64,000 nucleotides of DNA from Pleurodeles waltl. Its lineage: Eukaryota; Chordata; Amphibia; Caudata; Salamandridae. Location of the stretch: contig NC_090441.1 in assembly GCF_031143425.1 (NCBI RefSeq), positions 221,088,928 to 221,152,927 on the forward strand, written 5' to 3'. The notes beneath the pieces were generated by a model, which saw nothing but the letters and a program-made list of their open reading frames with translations, was not told the DNA's origin and did not search any database. The position numbers were made by a program, and so were the translations under genes. Of the stretch, positions 44,223-56,688 are shown one piece after another (within the stretch, counting starts at the first letter, position 1; every line of letters starts with the position of its first letter).

Positions 44223-47200
44223 TTTGAGAAAGTAGCCTCTTTCTAGCCTTGTTACCCCCACTTTTGGCCTGTTTGTGAGGGTATGTCACAGTATTTTCAC
44301 TGTCTCACTGGGATCCTGCTAGCCAGGGCCCAGTGCTCATAGTGAAAACCCTATGTTTTCAGTATGATTGTTATTTGTCACTGGGACCCTGCTAGCCAGG
44401 ACCCCATGCTCATAAGGTTGTGGCCTATATGTATGTGTTCCCTGTGTGATGCCTAACTGTCTGACTGAGGCTCTGCTAACCAGAACCTCAGTGGTTATGC
44501 TCTCTCATTTCTTTCAAATTGTCACTAACAGGCTAGTGACCAATTTTACCAATTTACATTGGCTTACTGGAACACCCTTATAATTCCCTAGTATATGGTA
44601 CTGAGGTACCCAGGGTATTGGGGTTCCAGGAGATCCCTATGGGCTGCAGCATTTCTTTTGCCACCCATAGGGAGCTCTGACAATTCTTACACAGGCCTGC
44701 CACTGCAGCCTGAGTGAAATAACGACCAAGTTATTTCACAGCCATTTTTCACTGCACTTAAGTAACTTATAAGTCACCTATATGTCTAACCTTTACCTGG
44801 TAAAGGTTAGGTGCAAAGTTACTTAGTGTGAGGGCACCCTGGCACTAGCCAAGGTGCCCCCACATTGTTCAGGGCCAATTCCCCGGACTTTGTGAGAGCG
44901 GGGACACCATTACACGTGTGCACTACTCATAGGTCATTACCTATGTGTAGCTTCACAATGGTAACTCCGAATATGGCAATGTAACATGTCTATGATCATG
45001 GAATTGCCCCCTCTATGCCATCCTGGTATAGTTGGCACAATCCCATGATCCCACGGGTCTGTAGCACAGACCCTGGTACTGCCAAACTGCCTTTTCAGGG
45101 GTTTCACTGCAGCTGCTGCTGCCAACCCCTCAGACAGGTTTCTGCCCTCCTGGGGTCCAGCCAGGCTTGGCCCAGGATGGCAGAGCAAAGGACTTCCTCA
45201 GAGAGAGGGTGTTACACCCTCTCCCTTTGGAAAATGGTGTGAAGGCAGGGGAGGAGTAGCCTCCCCAAGCCTCTGGAAATGCTTTCATGGGCACTTTTGG
45301 TGCCCATTTCTGCATAAGCCAGTCTACACGGGTTCAGGGACCCCTAAGCCCTGCTCTGGCGCGAAACTGGACAAAGGAAAGGGGAGTGACCACTCCCCTG
45401 ACCTGCACCTCCCCTGGGAGGTGTCCAGAGCTCCTCCAGTGTGCTCCATACCTCTGCCATCTTGGAAACAGAGGTGCTGCTGGCACACTGGACTGCTCTG
45501 AGTGGCCAGTGCTACCAGGTGACGTCAGAGACTCCTTCTGATAGGCTCCTTCAGGTGTTGCTAGCCTATCCTCTCTTCTAGGTAGCCAAACCCTCTTTTC
45601 TGGCTATTTAGGGTCTCTGTCTCTGGGGAAACTTTAGATAACGAATGCAAGAGCTCATCCGAGTTCCTCTGCATCTCTCTCTTCACCTTCTGCCAAGGAA
45701 TCGACTGCTGACCACGCTGGAAGCCTGCAAAACTGCAACATAGTAGCAAAGACGACTACTGCAACTCTGTAACGCTGATCCTGCCGCCTTCTCGACTGTT
45801 TTCCTGGTGGTGCATGCTGTGGGGGTAGTCTGCCTCCTCTCTGCACTAGAAGCTCCGAAGAAATCTCCTGTGGGTCGACGGAATCTTCCCCCTGCAACCG
45901 CAGGCACCAAAGAAGTGCATTAACGGTCCCTTGGGTCTCCTCTCAGCACGAAGAGCGAGGTCCCTCAAAACCAGCAACTGTGTCCAAGTGACCCCCACAG
46001 TCCAGTGACTCTTCAGTCCAAGTTTGGTGGAGGTAAGTCCTTGCCTCCCCACGCCGACTGCATTGCTGGGAACCGCAACTTTTGCAGCTACTCCGGCCTC
46101 TGTGCACTTCCGGCGGAAATCCTTTGTGCACAGCCAAGCCTGGGTCCACAGCACTCTAACCTGCATTGCACGTCTTTCTAAGTTGGTATCCGGCGACGTG
46201 GGACTCCTTTGTGCAACTTCAGGTGAGCACCGTTTCACGCATCCTCGTAGTGCCTGTTTCTGGCACTTCTCCGGGTGGTACCTGCTACTGAGAGGGCTTC
46301 TTGTCTTACTCGACGTCCCCGCTGTCTGCTGACGCAATTTGCGACATCCTGGTCCCTCCTGGGCCACAGCAGCATCCAAAAACGCTTAACGGACGATTTG
46401 CAGCTAGCAAGGCTTGTTGGCAGTGTTTTGGTGGGAAAACACTTCTGCACGACTCTACACGGCGTGAGAAATCCGTCCTCCAAAGGGGAAGTCTTTAGCC
46501 CTTGTCGTTCTTGTAGAAACCTAAGCTTCTTCTGTCCAGGAGAAGCTTCTTTGCACCCACAGCTGGCATTCCTGGGCATCTGCCCATCTCCGACTTGCTT
46601 GTGACTTTTGGACTTGGTCCCCTTGTTCCACAGGTACCCTCGACTGGAAATCCATCGTTGTTGCATTGCTGGTTTGTGTCTTTCCTGCAGAATTCCCCTA
46701 TCACGACTTCTATGTCCTTTGGGGAACTTTAGTGCACTTTGCACTCACTTTTCAGGGTCTTGGGGTGGGCTAATTTTCTAACCCTCACTATTTTCTAATA
46801 GTCCCAGCGACCCTCTACAAGGTCACATAGGTTTGGGGTACATTCGTGGTTCGCATTCCACTTTTGGAGTATATGGTTTGTGTTGCCCCTATCCCTATGT
46901 GTCCCCATTGCATCCTATTGTAACTATACATTGTTTGCACTGTTTTCTAAGACTATACTGCATATTTTTGGTATTGTGTACATATAACTTGTGTATATTT
47001 CCTACCCTCTCACTGAGGGTACACTCTGAGATACTTTGGCATATTGTCATAAAAATAAAGTACCTTTATTTTTAGTATAACTGTGTATTGTGTTTTCTTA
47101 TGATATTGTACATATGACACTAAGTGGTACTGTAGTAGCTTCACTCGTCTCCTAGTTCAGCCTAAGCTGCTCTGCTAAGCTACCATTATCTATCAGCCTA

Positions 47201-47299
47201 TGCTGCTAGACACCCTATACACTAATAAGGGATAACTGGGACTGGTGCAAGGTGCAAGTGCCCCTTGGTACTCACTACAAGCCAGTCCAGCCTCCTACA
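44223..47299 (+). repeat. 3' LTR of E6 (type B), 3,077 bp
   Basis: Starts TTTGAGAAAG (second base changed from G) and ends CCTCCTACA. CRE at 45520-45527, poly(A) palindrome at 47050-47074. It differs at many scattered bases from the 5' LTR at 38176, so the insertion is not very recent. Confidence 0.92.
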
Positions 47300-48845
47300 A
47301 TCAGGCCCACAAAAACACTCTGGTGGGGGTGGTGGGCCCAAATCCTCTTCTAATCAAAACAAAGAAAAGAAACCATGGTGCTATTTATGTAAAATAAAAG
47401 GCCACTGGACAACAGATCCCAGTTGTCCAAAGAAAAGCACCAAGCCTCCTACCACTACAACCCCTACTGCTACACCTAGTGTCCCTACTAATAGCAGTGG
47501 TGGCGGGAGCAACCCTACTAATAGCCAATCTAAGGGAGTGGCTGGGCTCACCTTTGGTAACTTAGTTGGGGTTGGTCTGATTAGGGAGACCACAGGGGCT
47601 GTGTTAGTCTCTGAGGGGGCTATTGATTTAGCCACCTTGGATACTTGTCCCCTTAACATGGATAAATACAAGCAACTACCCCTAATAAATGGTGTTGAGG
47701 TTCAGGCCTACAGGGACACAGGTGCCAGTGTTACAATGGTAATAGAGAAACTGGTCCACCCTGAACAACACCTACTTGGTCACCAGTACCAAGTAACCGA
47801 TGCTCACAACAACACCCTTAGCCACCCCATGGCTGTTGTGAATCTCAACTGGGGGGTGGGGGGTTACTGGCCCAAAGAAAGTTGTGGTTGCCTCAGATTT
47901 ACCTGTAGACTGTCTATTAGGGAATGATTTAGAGACATCAGCTTGGGCAGAAGTGGAGTTGGAGGCTCATTCAGCAATGCTGGGAATTCCAGGGCATATT
48001 TTTGCTTTGACCAGGGCTCAGGCCAAAAAGCAAAAAGGACAGGGTAACTTGGATCCTGGAAGAATGGACCAAGTGCTCCCTAAAGCTAGGGCTAGTAGAA
48101 GTAAAGCACTACCTACTATCCCTCCCTCTACAGTGGATTCGACTTCTGAGGAAGAAGAATTTCCACCCTGTGCAGAACCTACACCAGAGGAGCTGGAAGC
48201 AGACACTGCTGAGCTTTTGGGTGAAGGGGGGCCTGCCAGGGAGGAGCTGAGTGTGGCACAGCAGACCTGTCCCACACTAGAGGGTCTAAGACAGCAAGCT
48301 GTCAAACAGGCTAATGGGGATGTCAGTGACTCTCACAGAGTTTACTGGGAGGACAACCTCTTGTACACTGAGCATAGGGATCCTAAACCTGGAGCTGCCA
48401 GGAGATTGGTGATTCCTCAGGAGTACAGAAAGTTCCTCCTAACTCTTGCTCACGACACTCCCCTAGCTGGACATTTGGGGCAAATGAAAACTTGGGACAG
48501 GCTTGTTCCCTTGTTTCATTGGCCTAGAATGTCAGAGGACACAAAATACTTTTATAAGTCCTGTGAAACCTGTCAAGCTAGTGGCAAGACAGGTGGCACT
48601 CCAAAGGCACCCCTTATTTCACTGCCTGTGGTTGGGGTTCCCTTTGAAAGGGTAGGGGTTGACATAGTTGGCCCCCTTGAGCCTCCTACTGCTTCAGGCA
48701 ATAGGTTTATCTTGGTGGTAGTGCACCATGCCACCAGATATCCTGAAGCAATTCCTCTAAGGACCACTACAGCTCCTGCAGTGGCAAAGGCCCTCCTGGG
48801 AATCTTTTCCAGGGTGGGCTTCCCAAAAGAGGTGGTATCAGACAG
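47300..48845 (+). pseudogene. E5 gag end, protease and integrase start (interrupted by E7)
   Basis: Continues E5 after E6; the first five bases are the second ATCAG. It encodes the zinc knuckle CYLCKIKGHW, protease DTGAS near 47718, the linker and the integrase N-terminal zinc region and core up to FPKEVVSD, where a minus-strand LTR cuts it at 48846. A disrupted G run near 47850-47863 shifts the frame between protease core and LLGNDLE. This part is clearly subfamily A. The catalytic Glu of integrase, RT and RNase H are not present in the window; they may lie beyond 64000. Confidence 0.9.
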
Positions 48846-50272
48846 TGTAGGAGGCTGGACTGGCTTGTAGTGAGTACCAAGGGTTACTTGCACCTTGCAC
48901 CAGGCCCAGTTATCCCTTATTAGTGTATAGGGTGTCTAGCAGCATAGGCTGATAGATAATGGTAGCTTAGCAGAGCAGCTTAGGCTGAACTAGGAGACGT
49001 GTGAAGCTACTACAGTACCACAAGTGTCACTTGCACAATATCATAAGAAAACACAATACACAGTTATACTAAAAATAAAGGTACTTTATTTTTATGACAA
49101 TATGCCAAAGTATCTTAGAGTGTACCCTCAGTGAGAGGATAGGAAATATACACAAGATATATGTACACAATACCAAAAATATGCAGTATAGTCTTAGAAA
49201 ACAGTGCAAACAATGTATAGTTACAATAGGATGCAATGGGGACACATAGGGATAGGGGCAACACAAACCATATACTCCAAAAGTGGAATGCGAACCACGA
49301 ATGGACCCCAAACCTATGTGAGCTTGTAGAGGGTCGCTGGGACTATTAGAAAATAGTGAGAGTTAGAAAAATAACCCTCCCCAAGACCCTGAAAAGTGAG
49401 TGCAAAGTGCACTGAAGTTCCCCTAAGGACAAAATAGTCGTGTTAGAGGAATAATGCAGGAAAGACACAAACCAACAATGCAACAACGCTGGATTTCCAA
49501 TCTAGGGTACCTGTGGAACAAGGGGACAAAGTCCAAAAGTCACAAGCAAGTCGGAGATGGGCAGATGCCCAGGAAATGCCAGATGTGGATGCAAAGAAGC
49601 TTCTACTGGACAGAAGAAGCTGAGGTTTCTGCAGGAACGAAAAGGGCTAGAGACTTCCCCTTTGGTGGACGGATTCCATTCACCGTGGAGAGTCGTGCAA
49701 AAGGGTTTTCCCGCTGAAAGAACGCCAACAAGCCTTGCTAGCTGCAAATCTTGCAGTTAGCGTTTTTGGACGCTGCTGTGGCCCAGGAGGGACCAGGAGG
49801 TCGCAAATTGGACCAGGAGGTAGAGGAGACGTCGAGCAAGACAAGGAGCCCTCTTAGCAGCAGGTAACACCCGGAGAAGTGCCAGAAACAGGCACTACAA
49901 GGATGCGTGAAACGGTGCTCACCCGAAGTTACACAAAGGAGTCCCACGTCGCCGAAGACCAACTTAGAAAGTCGTACAATGCAGGTTAGAGTGCCGTGGA
50001 CCCAGGCTTGGCTGTGCACAAAGGATTTCCGCCGGACGTGCACAGGGGCCGGAGTAGCTGCAAAAGTCGCGGTTCCCAGCAATGCATTCTAGCGAGGTGA
50101 GGCAAGGACTTACCTCCACCAAACTTGGACTGAAGAGTCACTGGACTGTGGGAATCACTTGGACAGAGTTGCTGGATTCGAGGGACCTCGCTCGTCGTGC
50201 TGAGAGGAGACCCAAGGGACCGGTAATGCAGCTTTTTGGTGCCTGCGTTTGCAGGGGGAAGATTCCGTCGAC
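48846..50272 (-). mobile_element. E7: half of a minus-strand LTR, interrupted by E8
   Basis: Starts TGTAGGAGGCTGG at E5 base 48845 and stops at ATTCCGTCGAC (50272), where the plus-strand E8 LTR begins. It represents the second half of an LTR (1,427 bp). The other half, and any element body, should lie beyond E8 outside the window. GACAG (48841-48845) is the candidate target duplication. Confidence 0.88.
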
Positions 50273-53200
50273 TGTAGGAAAGTACCATCTTGCCTGGCAT
50301 GTTACCCCCATTTTTCACTGTATATATGTTGTTTTAGTTGTATGTGTCACTGGGACCCTGGTAACCCAGGGCCCCAGTGCTCATAAGTGTGCCTGAATGT
50401 GTTACCTGTGTAGTGACTAACTGTCTCACTGAGGCTCTGCTAACCAGAACCTCAGTGGTTATGCTCTCTCATTTTTTTCCAAATTGTCACTAACAGGCTA
50501 GTGACCATTTTTACCAATTTACATTGGCTTACTGGAACACCCTTATAATTCCCTAGTATATGGTACTGAGGTACCCAGGGTATTGGGGTTCCAGGAGATC
50601 CCTATGGGCTGCAGCATTTCTTTTGCCACCCATAGGGAGCTCTGACAAATCTTACACAGGCCTGCCACTGCAGCCTGAGTGAAATAACGTCCACGTTATT
50701 TCACAGCCATTTTACACTGCACTTAAGTAACTTATAAGTCACCTATATGTCTAACCTTTACCTGGTAAAGGTTAGGTGCAAAGTTACTTAGTGTGAGGGC
50801 ACCCTGGCACTAGCCAAGGTGCCCCCACATTGTTCAGAGCCAATTCCCTGAACTTTGTGAGTGCGGGGACACCATTACACGCGTGCACTACATATAGGTC
50901 ACTACCTATATGTAGCTTCACAATGGTAACTCCGAAAATGGCCATGTAACATGTCTATGATCATGGAATTGCCCCCTCTATGCCATCCTGGCATAGTTGG
51001 CACAATCCCATGATCCCAGTGGTCTGTAGCACAGACCCTGGAACTGCCAAACTGCTCTTCCTGGGGTTTCACTGCAGCTGCTGCTGCTGCCAACCCCTCA
51101 GACAGGCAGCTGCCCTCCTGGGGTCCAGCCAGGTCTGGCCCAGGATGGCAGAACAAAGAACTTCCTCTGAGAGAGGGTGTGACACCCTCTCCCTTTGGAA
51201 AATGGTGTGAAGGCAGGGGAGGAGTAGCCTCCCCCAGCCTCTGGAAATGCTTTGTTGGGCACAGATGTGCCCAATTCTGCATAAGCCAGTCTACACCGGT
51301 TCAGGGACCCCTTAGCCCCTGCTCTGGCGCGAAACTGGACAAAGGAAAGGGGAGTGACCACTCCCCTGACCTGCACCTCCACTGGGAGGTGTCCAGAGCT
51401 CCTCCAGTGTGCTCCAGACCTCTGCCATCTTGCAAACAGAGGTGCTGCTGGCACACTGGACTGCTCTGAGTGGCCAGTGCCACCAGGTGACGTCAGAGAC
51501 TCCTTGTGATAGGCTCCTTCAGGTGTTGCTAGCCTACCCTCTCTCCTAGGTAGCCAAACCCTCTTTTCTGGCTATTTAGGGTCTCTGTCTCTGGGGAAAC
51601 TTTAGATAACGAATGCATGAGCTCAGCCGAGTTCCTCTGCATCTCTCTCTTCACCTTCTGATAAGGAATCGACCGCTGACCGTGCTGGAAGCCTGCAAAC
51701 CTGCAACATAGTAGCAAAGACGACTACTGCAACTCTGTAACACTGATCCTGCCGCCTTCTCGACTGTTTTCCTGCTTGTGCATGCTGTGGGGGTAGCCTG
51801 CCTCCTCTCTGCACCAGAAGCTCCGAAGAAATCTCCCGTGGGTCGACGGAATCTTCCCCCTGCAACCGCAGGCACCAAAAAGCTGCATCACCGGTTTGAG
51901 AAGGTAGCCTCTTTCTAGCCTTGTTACCCCCACTTTTGGCCTGTTTGTGAGTGTATGTCAGGGTGTTTGTCACTGTTTTCACTGTCTCACTGGGATCCTG
52001 ATAGCCAGGCCTCAGTGCTCATAGTGAAAACACTATGTTTTCAGTATGGTTGTTATGTGTCACTGGGATCCTGCTGGTCAGGACCCCAGTGCTCATAGGT
52101 TTGTGGCCTATATGTATGTGTCACTGGGACCCTGTCACACAGGGCCCCAGTGCTCATAGGTGTGCATGTATATGTTCCCTGTGTGGTGCCTAACTGTCTC
52201 ACTGAGGCTCTGCTAACCAGAACCTCGGTGGTTATGCTCTCTCATTACTTTCAAATTGTCACTGACAGGCTAGTGACCATTTTTACCAATTTACATTGGC
52301 TTACTGGAACACCCTTATAATTCCCTAGTATATGGTACTGAGGTACCCAGGGTATTGGGGTTCCAGGAGATCCCTATGGGCTGCAGCATTTCTTTTGCCA
52401 CCCATAGGGAGCTCTGACAATTCTTACACAGGCCTGCCACTGCAGCCTGAGTGAAATAACGTCCACGTTATTTCACAGCCATTTTACACTGCACTTAAGT
52501 AACTTATAAGTCACCTATATGTCTAACCTTTACCTGGTAAAGGTTAGGTGCAATGTTACTTAGTGTGAGGGCACCCTGACACTAGCCAAGGTGCCCCCAC
52601 ATTGTTCAGAGCCAATTCACTGAACTTTGTGAGTGCGGGGACACCATTACACGCGTGCCCTACATATAGGTCACTACCTATATGTAGCTTCACCATGGTA
52701 ACTCCGAATATGGCCATGTAACATGTCTATGATCATGGAATTGCCCCCTCTATGCCATCCTGGCATTGTTGGTACAATTCCATGATCCCAGTGGTCTGTA
52801 GCACAGACCCTGGTACTGCCAGACTGCCCTTCCTGGGGTTTCACTGCAGCTGCTGCTGCTGCCAACCCCTCAGACAGGCAGCTGCCCTCCTGGGGTCCAG
52901 CCAGGCCTGGCCCAGGATGGCAGAACAAAGAACTTCCTCTGAGAGAGGGTGTGACACCCTCTCCCTTTGGAAAATGGTGTGAAGGCAGGGGAGGAGTAGC
53001 CTCCCCCAGCCTCTGGAAATGCTTTGTTGGGCACAGATGTGCCCAATTCTGCATAAGCCAGTCTACACCGGTTCAGGGACCCCTTAGCCCCTGCTCTGGC
53101 GCGAAACTGGACAAAGGAAAGGGGAGTGACCACTCCCCTGACCTGCACCTCCCCTGGGAGGTGTCCAGAGCTCCTCCAGTGTGCTCCAGACCTCTGCCAT

Positions 53201-56200
53201 CTTGGAAACAGAGGTGCTGCTGGCACACTGGACTGCTCTGAGTGGCCAGTGCCACCAGGTGATGTCAGAGACTCCTGCTGATAGGCTCCTTCAGGTGTTA
53301 GTAGCCTTTCCTCTCTCCTAGGTAGCCAAACCCTCTTTTCTGGCTATTTAGGGTCTCTGTCTCTGGGGAAACTTTAGATAACGAATGCATGAGCTCAGCT
53401 GAGTTCCTCTGCATCTCCCTCTTCACCTTCTGATAAGGAATCGACCGCTGACCGCGCTGGAAGCCTGCAAACCTGCAACATAGTAGCAAAGACGACTACT
53501 GCAACTCTGTAACGCTGATCCTGCCGCCTTCTCGACTGTTTTCCTGCTTGTGCATGCTGTGGGTGTAGTCTGCCTCCTCTCTGCACCAGAAGCTCCGAAG
53601 AAATCTCCCGTGGGTCGACGGAATCTTCCCCCTGCAACCGCAGGCACCAAAAAGCTGCATCTCCGGTCCCTTGGGTCTCCTCTCAGCACGACGAGCGAGG
53701 TCCCTCGAATCCAGCGACACCGTCCAAGTGACCCCCACAGTCCAGTGACTCTTCAGCCCAAGTTTGGTGGAGGTAAGTCCTTGCCTCACCTCGCTGGGCT
53801 GCACTGCTGGGAACCGCGACTTTGCAAGCTGCTCCGGCCCCTGTGCACTTCCGGCGGAAATCCTTCGTGCACAGCCAAGCCTGGGTCCACGGCACTCTAA
53901 CCTGCATTGCACGACTTTCTAAGTTGGTCTCCGGCGACGTGGGACTCCTTTGTGCAACTTCGGCGAGCACCGTTTCACGCATCCTCGTAGTGCCTGTTTC
54001 TGGCACTTCTCCGGGTGCTACCTGCTTCAGTGAGGGCTCTTTGTCTTGCTCGACGTCCCCTCTCTCTGCAGGTCCAATTTGCGACCTCCTGGTCCCTCCT
54101 GGGCCCCAGCAGCGTCCAAAAACGCCAAACGCACGATTTGCGCCTAGCAAGGCTTGTTGGCGTCCATCCAGCGGGAAAACACTTCTGCACGACTCTCCAA
54201 GGCGTGGGGGATCCATCCTCCAAAGGGGAAGTCTCTAGCCCTTGTCGTTCCTGCAGTATTCACAGTTCTTCAGCCTAGTAAGAGCTTCTTTGCACCAACC
54301 GCTGGCATTTCTTGGGCATCTGCCCATCTCCGAGCTGCTTGTGACTTTTGGACTTGGTCCCCTTGTTCCACAGGTACCTTCAGACAGGAATCCATCGTTG
54401 TTGCATTGCTGATTTGTGTTTTCCTTGCATTCTCCCTCTAACACGACTATTTTGTCCTTAGGGGAACTTTGGTGCACTTTGCACTCACTTTTCAGGGTCT
54501 TGGGGTGGGTTATTTTTCTAACTCTCACTATTTTCTAATAGTCCCAGCGACCCTCTACAAGGTCACATAGGTTTGGGGTCCATTCGTGGTTCGCATTCCA
54601 CTTCTGGAGTATATGGTTTGTGTTGCCCCTATCCCTATGTTTCCCCATTGCATCCTATTGTAACTATACATTGTTTGCACTGTTTTCTAAGACTATACTG
54701 CATATTTTTGCTATTGTGTATATATATCTTGTGTATATTTCCTATCCTCTCACTGAGGGTACACTCTAAGATACTTTGGCATATTGTCATAAAAATAAAG
54801 TACCTTTATTTTTAGTATAACTGTGTATTGTGTTTTCTTATGATATTGTGCATATGACACTAAGTGGTACTGTAGTAGCTTCACACGTCTCCTAGTTCAG
54901 CCTGAGCTGCTTTGCTAAGCTACCATTATCTATCAGCCTAAGCTGCTAGACACCCTATACACTAATAAGGGATAACTGGGCCTGGTGCAAGGTGCAAGTA
55001 CCCCTTGGTACTCACTACAAGCCAGTCCAGCCTCCTACAACCGGTCCCTTGGGTCTCCTCTCAGCACAACGAGCGAGGTCCCTCGAATCCAGCGACTCTG
55101 TCCAAGTGACCCCCACAGTCCAGTGACTCTTCAGCCCAAGTTTGGTGGAGGTAAGTCCTTGCGTCACCTCGCTGGGCTGCATTGCTGGGAACCGCGACTT
55201 TGCAGCTACTCCGGCCCCTGTGCACTTCCGGCAGAAATCCTTTGTGCACAGCCAAGCCTGGGTCCACGGCACTCTAACCTGCATTGCACGACTTTCTAAG
55301 TTGGTCTCCGGCGATGTGGGACTCCTTTGTGCAACTTCGGCGAGCACCGTTTCACGCATCCTTTTAGTGCCTGTTTCTGGCACTTTTCCGGGTGCTACCT
55401 GCGTCAGTGAGGGCTCTTTGTCTTGCACGACGTCCCCTCTCTCTTCAGGTCCAATTTGCGACCTCCTGGTCCCTCCTGGGCCCCAGCAGCGTCCAAAAAC
55501 GCCAAACGCACGATTTGCGCCTAGCAAGGCTTGTTGGCGTTCTTTCAGCGGGAAAACACTTCTGCACGACTCTACAAGGCGAGAGGGATCCGTCCACCAA
55601 AGGGAAAGTCTCTAGCCCTTTTCGTTCTTGCAGAAACCTCAGCTTCTTCTGTCCAGTTGAAGCTTCTTTGCACCCGCAGCTGGCATTTCCTGGGCATCTG
55701 CCCATCTCCGACTTGCTTGTGACTTTTGGACTTGGTCCCCTTGTTCCACAGGTACCCTTGATTGGAAATCCACAGTTGTTGCATTGCTGGTTTGTGTCTT
55801 TCCTGCATTATTCCTCTAACACGACTATTTTGTCCTTAGGGGAACTTTAGTGCACTTTGCACTCACTTTTCAGGGTCTTGGGGAGGGTTATTTTTCTAAC
55901 TCTCACTATTTTCTAATAGTCCCAGCGACCCTCTACAAGGTCACATAGGTTTGGGGTCCATTCGTGGTTCGCATTCCACTTTTGGAGTATATGGTTTGTG
56001 TTGCCCCTATCCCTATGTTTCCCAATTGCATCCTATTGTAACTATACATTGTTTGCACTGTTTTCTAAGACTATACTGCATATTTTTGCTATTGTGTATA
56101 TATATCTTGTGTATATTTCCTATCCTCTCACTGAGGGTACACTCTAAGATACTTTGGCATATTGTCATAAAAATAAAGTACCTTTATTTTTAGTATAACT

Positions 56201-56417
56201 GTGTATTGTGTTTTCTTATGATATTGTGTATATGACACTAAGTGGTACTGTAGTAGCTTCACACGTCTCCTAGTTCAGCCTAAGCTGCTCTGCTAAGCTA
56301 CCATTATCTATCAGCCTAAGCTGCTAGACACCCTATACACTAATAAGGGATAACTGGGCCTGGTGCAAGGTGCAAGTACCCCTTGGTACTCACTACAAGC
56401 CAGTCCAGCCTCCTACA
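50273..56417 (+). repeat. 5' LTR of E8 (type A), split by a solo B LTR
   Basis: 50273-51894 plus 55045-56417, 2,995 bp in total. Starts TGTAGGAAAG, ends CCTCCTACA. CRE at 51488-51495, poly(A) palindrome at 56168-56192. Confidence 0.93.
51895..55039 (+). mobile_element. Solo LTR of subfamily B in the E8 5' LTR, target duplication ACCGG
   Basis: 3,145 bp, starts TTTGAGAAGG (from TGTGAGAA) and ends CCTCCTACA. ACCGG is repeated at 51890-51894 and 55040-55044. It is the longest LTR here because it has three CACTGGG...CAGTGCTCATA hairpin units (near 51985, 52057 and 52119) where A has one and other B copies have two. CRE position reads TGATGTCA; poly(A) palindrome at 54790-54814. Confidence 0.93.
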
Positions 56418-56688
56418 TTGGTTGTGCAGTGGTGGGATAAGTGCTTGAGACTACTTACCACTCTTGTCATTGTACTTTTCAAAAGAGAAAAATATACAAA
56501 ACAAGGTCAGTGTATATACACATAGCCAAAAAGTTTTGCATTTCCTCTTTTCACTCTTTTCTAAGTGCTGAAAAGTACTCCTAAACTTTCAAAAAGTTCT
56601 TAAAAGTTTAAAAAGTTTTTTTCTGTCTTTCCAAAAAGTTCTGAAAACTTTTTTCTCTCTTTCTATCACTTTAACTCTCTCTAAAAAA
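56418..56688 (+). other. E8 leader: candidate primer-binding site and A/T-rich 5' UTR
   Basis: TTGGTTGTGCAGTGGTGGG after the LTR, then AAAAAGTT-type repeats and CTTTCTATCACTTTAAC before the ATG. Confidence 0.6.

Larger units (their letters stand above)
38176..47299 (+). mobile_element. E6: complete non-autonomous element (subfamily B), target duplication ATCAG
   Basis: Complete copy: 5' LTR 38176-41257, leader, gag-protease-QHPC frame, polypurine tract, 3' LTR 44223-47299. It is flanked by ATCAG at 38171-38175 and 47300-47304, and removing it rejoins E5 gag cleanly at the site that reads CTTCATCAGGCCC in E2 and E8. This is the clearest demonstration that the Gag-protease-only form transposed as a unit. 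Confidence 0.95.
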
